Part shown: piece after piece, positions 5,362-5,927 of the stretch
Position numbering within the stretch: the stretch's first letter is position 1
Layout: each line of letters begins with the position of its first letter
Assembly (NCBI GenBank): GCA_018812355.1
Contig: JAHJDQ010000199.1
Location: forward strand, 1 to 5,927
From: Nanobdellota archaeon
GTDB taxonomy: Archaea > Nanobdellota > Nanobdellia > Woesearchaeales > GW2011-AR9
DNA length: 5,927 nucleotides
Direction: 5' to 3'
Made by a program: the position numbers and the translations under genes
Notes under the pieces: model-generated
The model's database searches: none
The model's input: only the letters and a program-made list of their open reading frames with translations
What the model was told of the DNA's origin: nothing

Positions 5362-5864
5362 ATTAACCTCAAATATCCCGATAGTTTTATTCCATTAATA
5401 ACATTCTGGCGCAACTCGTCTGGAAGATCATTTATGCTTTTATGTATGTGCAGATCTATCTTATGTTTAATTTTCTTTTCATAATTATCTAACTTCAATT
5501 CTTTTTCATGGTGTGTCTCAACATAGATGTCAAGATCACTCTCTTCTTCTGACTCTCCTTTTCTAAAACTACCAAATAGTATTATACAATCAGTTTTCAA
5601 TTGCTCATCTAAAAATTCAATCACTCCTGATTCAACAATCTTTTCAATAAAGTAATTTACTTTTTTTGTTTTGAAGAGTAAAGAAGTGCTAGCTTGATTA
5701 TCTTTTGTTACTAAGTTTTTCTTTTTTAGAGCGAGAAGATACTTCTGCACAGTTGATTTTGGGATCTTTGTTTTCTTAGCGATCTTTCTAACAGTAAAGC
5801 TTTCTCGAGGATATTCATAGAACAATTCTAGTATCTTGTCCGGTTTTTCGGTCTTAAGTCCCAT
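5358..5864 (-). CDS. Winged-helix/MNT nucleotidyltransferase fusion, probable antitoxin
   Basis: A 168-residue two-domain protein. Residues 9-66 form a winged helix-turn-helix: PDKILELFYEYPRESFTVRK, then AKKTKIPKSTVQKYLLALKKKNLV as the HTH and recognition helix, then a wing. Residues 70-168 form a minimal nucleotidyltransferase with the motif GSFRKGESEEESDLD (98-112), a precise GS-x10-DxD with metal-binding Asp110 and Asp112, and a likely third carboxylate at Asp137 (KIDLHI). MNT partners of HEPN toxins act as antitoxins, in studied cases by transferring AMP to the toxin. The fused DNA-binding domain suggests that this protein also represses its own promoter, where repeated elements lie over the transcription and translation starts. 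It is the first gene of the module and overlaps the HEPN gene by ATGA. The ATG at 5864 gives a complete HTH, with a TATA box about 37 bases upstream. Domain calls are strong; antitoxin role and AMPylation are inferred. Confidence 0.88.
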   Translation of the reverse strand: MGLKTEKPDKILELFYEYPRESFTVRKIAKKTKIPKSTVQKYLLALKKKNLVTKDNQASTSLLFKTKKVNYFIEKIVESGVIEFLDEQLKTDCIILFGSFRKGESEEESDLDIYVETHHEKELKLDNYEKKIKHKIDLHIHKSINDLPDELRQNVINGIKLSGYLRLI

Positions 5865-5890
5865 TTTATGTACTTAAGTCCAATAATTGG
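5853..5890 (-). promoter_or_regulatory. Candidate operator: paired CTTAAGTCC repeats and CCAAT-T-ATTGG palindrome
   Basis: The nine-base sequence CTTAAGTCC occurs at 5853-5861 and again at 5873-5881 (plus-strand reading), exactly 20 bases apart, about two helical turns; each holds the palindrome CTTAAG. Just upstream of the second copy is a perfect 5-1-5 palindrome, CCAATAATTGG (5880-5890). The cluster spans from just below the TATA box to the first codons of the MNT gene. This is the position expected for a repressor that blocks its own promoter, and the encoded protein has a winged-helix domain. Confidence 0.45.
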
Positions 5891-5897
5891 GACAGTT

Positions 5898-5905
5898 TAT
5901 TTAAA
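5898..5905 (-). promoter_or_regulatory. TATA box of the MNT/HEPN module
   Basis: On the minus strand TTTAAATA (5905-5898) sits about 37 bases before the ATG at 5864. Initiation about 26 bases downstream would leave a leader of about 10 bases and would fall within the candidate operator. The upstream bases (AAAACA) are compatible with a BRE. Confidence 0.45.
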
Positions 5906-5915
5906 TGTTTTGGTA

Positions 5916-5927
5916 GGTTAAGGAAGT
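5916..5927 (+). repeat. 12-base direct repeat, copy 2 (right edge of MNT/HEPN module)
   Basis: GGTTAAGGAAGT, identical to 4946-4957, ends exactly at the last base of the window, upstream of the module promoter. If the module was inserted into rfcL, the lost rfcL tail would begin right after this copy. Confidence 0.45.

Noticed and set aside
4946..5927. Insertion sequence or transposon carrying the MNT/HEPN genes
   Set aside because: No transposase or integrase gene and no terminal inverted repeats are visible; only a short direct repeat supports insertion, so it is kept as a hypothesis and not called a mobile element.

Overview
The window looks like a piece of an AT-rich archaeal chromosome, most likely from a small-genome DPANN-type lineage (Woesearchaeota, Pacearchaeota or Nanoarchaeota-like). 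The lineage is an inference. It rests on an archaeal-style replication factor C large subunit (RFC-L), short proteins with a KGQ-type N-terminus, an archaeal-type HEPN/nucleotidyltransferase pair, TATA-like boxes about 26 bases ahead of several start codons (leaderless style) and few Shine-Dalgarno sites.

Layout. 1-731 (minus): a histidine kinase with its 3' end cut off by the window edge; no track-style closed ORF exists here, but the frame is open from the ATG at 731 to base 1. 783-2201 (minus): an IMP dehydrogenase/GMP reductase family enzyme with a CBS pair. About 100 bases of divergent promoter DNA follow. 2302-4959 (plus): a tight run of five genes, namely a 32-residue single-pass membrane peptide, a two-helix membrane protein, a TPR protein, a cysteine-rich protein of unknown family and rfcL. 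The first two overlap, and the TPR and Cys genes overlap by ATGA. rfcL comes after a 43-base gap with its own TATA-like box. 4948-5864 (minus): a two-gene module of the MNT/HEPN toxin-antitoxin class. The nucleotidyltransferase carries an N-terminal winged-helix domain and overlaps the HEPN gene by ATGA. The HEPN gene overlaps the 3' end of rfcL tail to tail.

How the parts fit. The plus-strand run joins a core replication gene to four small accessory genes whose roles cannot be read from sequence. The MNT/HEPN module has its own promoter with repeated elements that look like operators. A 12-base direct repeat (GGTTAAGGAAGT) lies at the last codons of rfcL and again at the outer edge of the module. 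Because this RFC-L is short and has no visible C-terminal PCNA-binding motif, one testable reading is that the module inserted into the 3' end of rfcL and removed its tail.

Main oddities: the kinase has Tyr where the G1-box Asp is expected; the IMPDH-family enzyme lacks the Arg-Tyr flap dyad of true IMP dehydrogenases; the HEPN active-site motif reads R-N-R-L-N-Y-Y-G, without the usual His. No CRISPR array, rRNA, tRNA or insertion sequence was seen.
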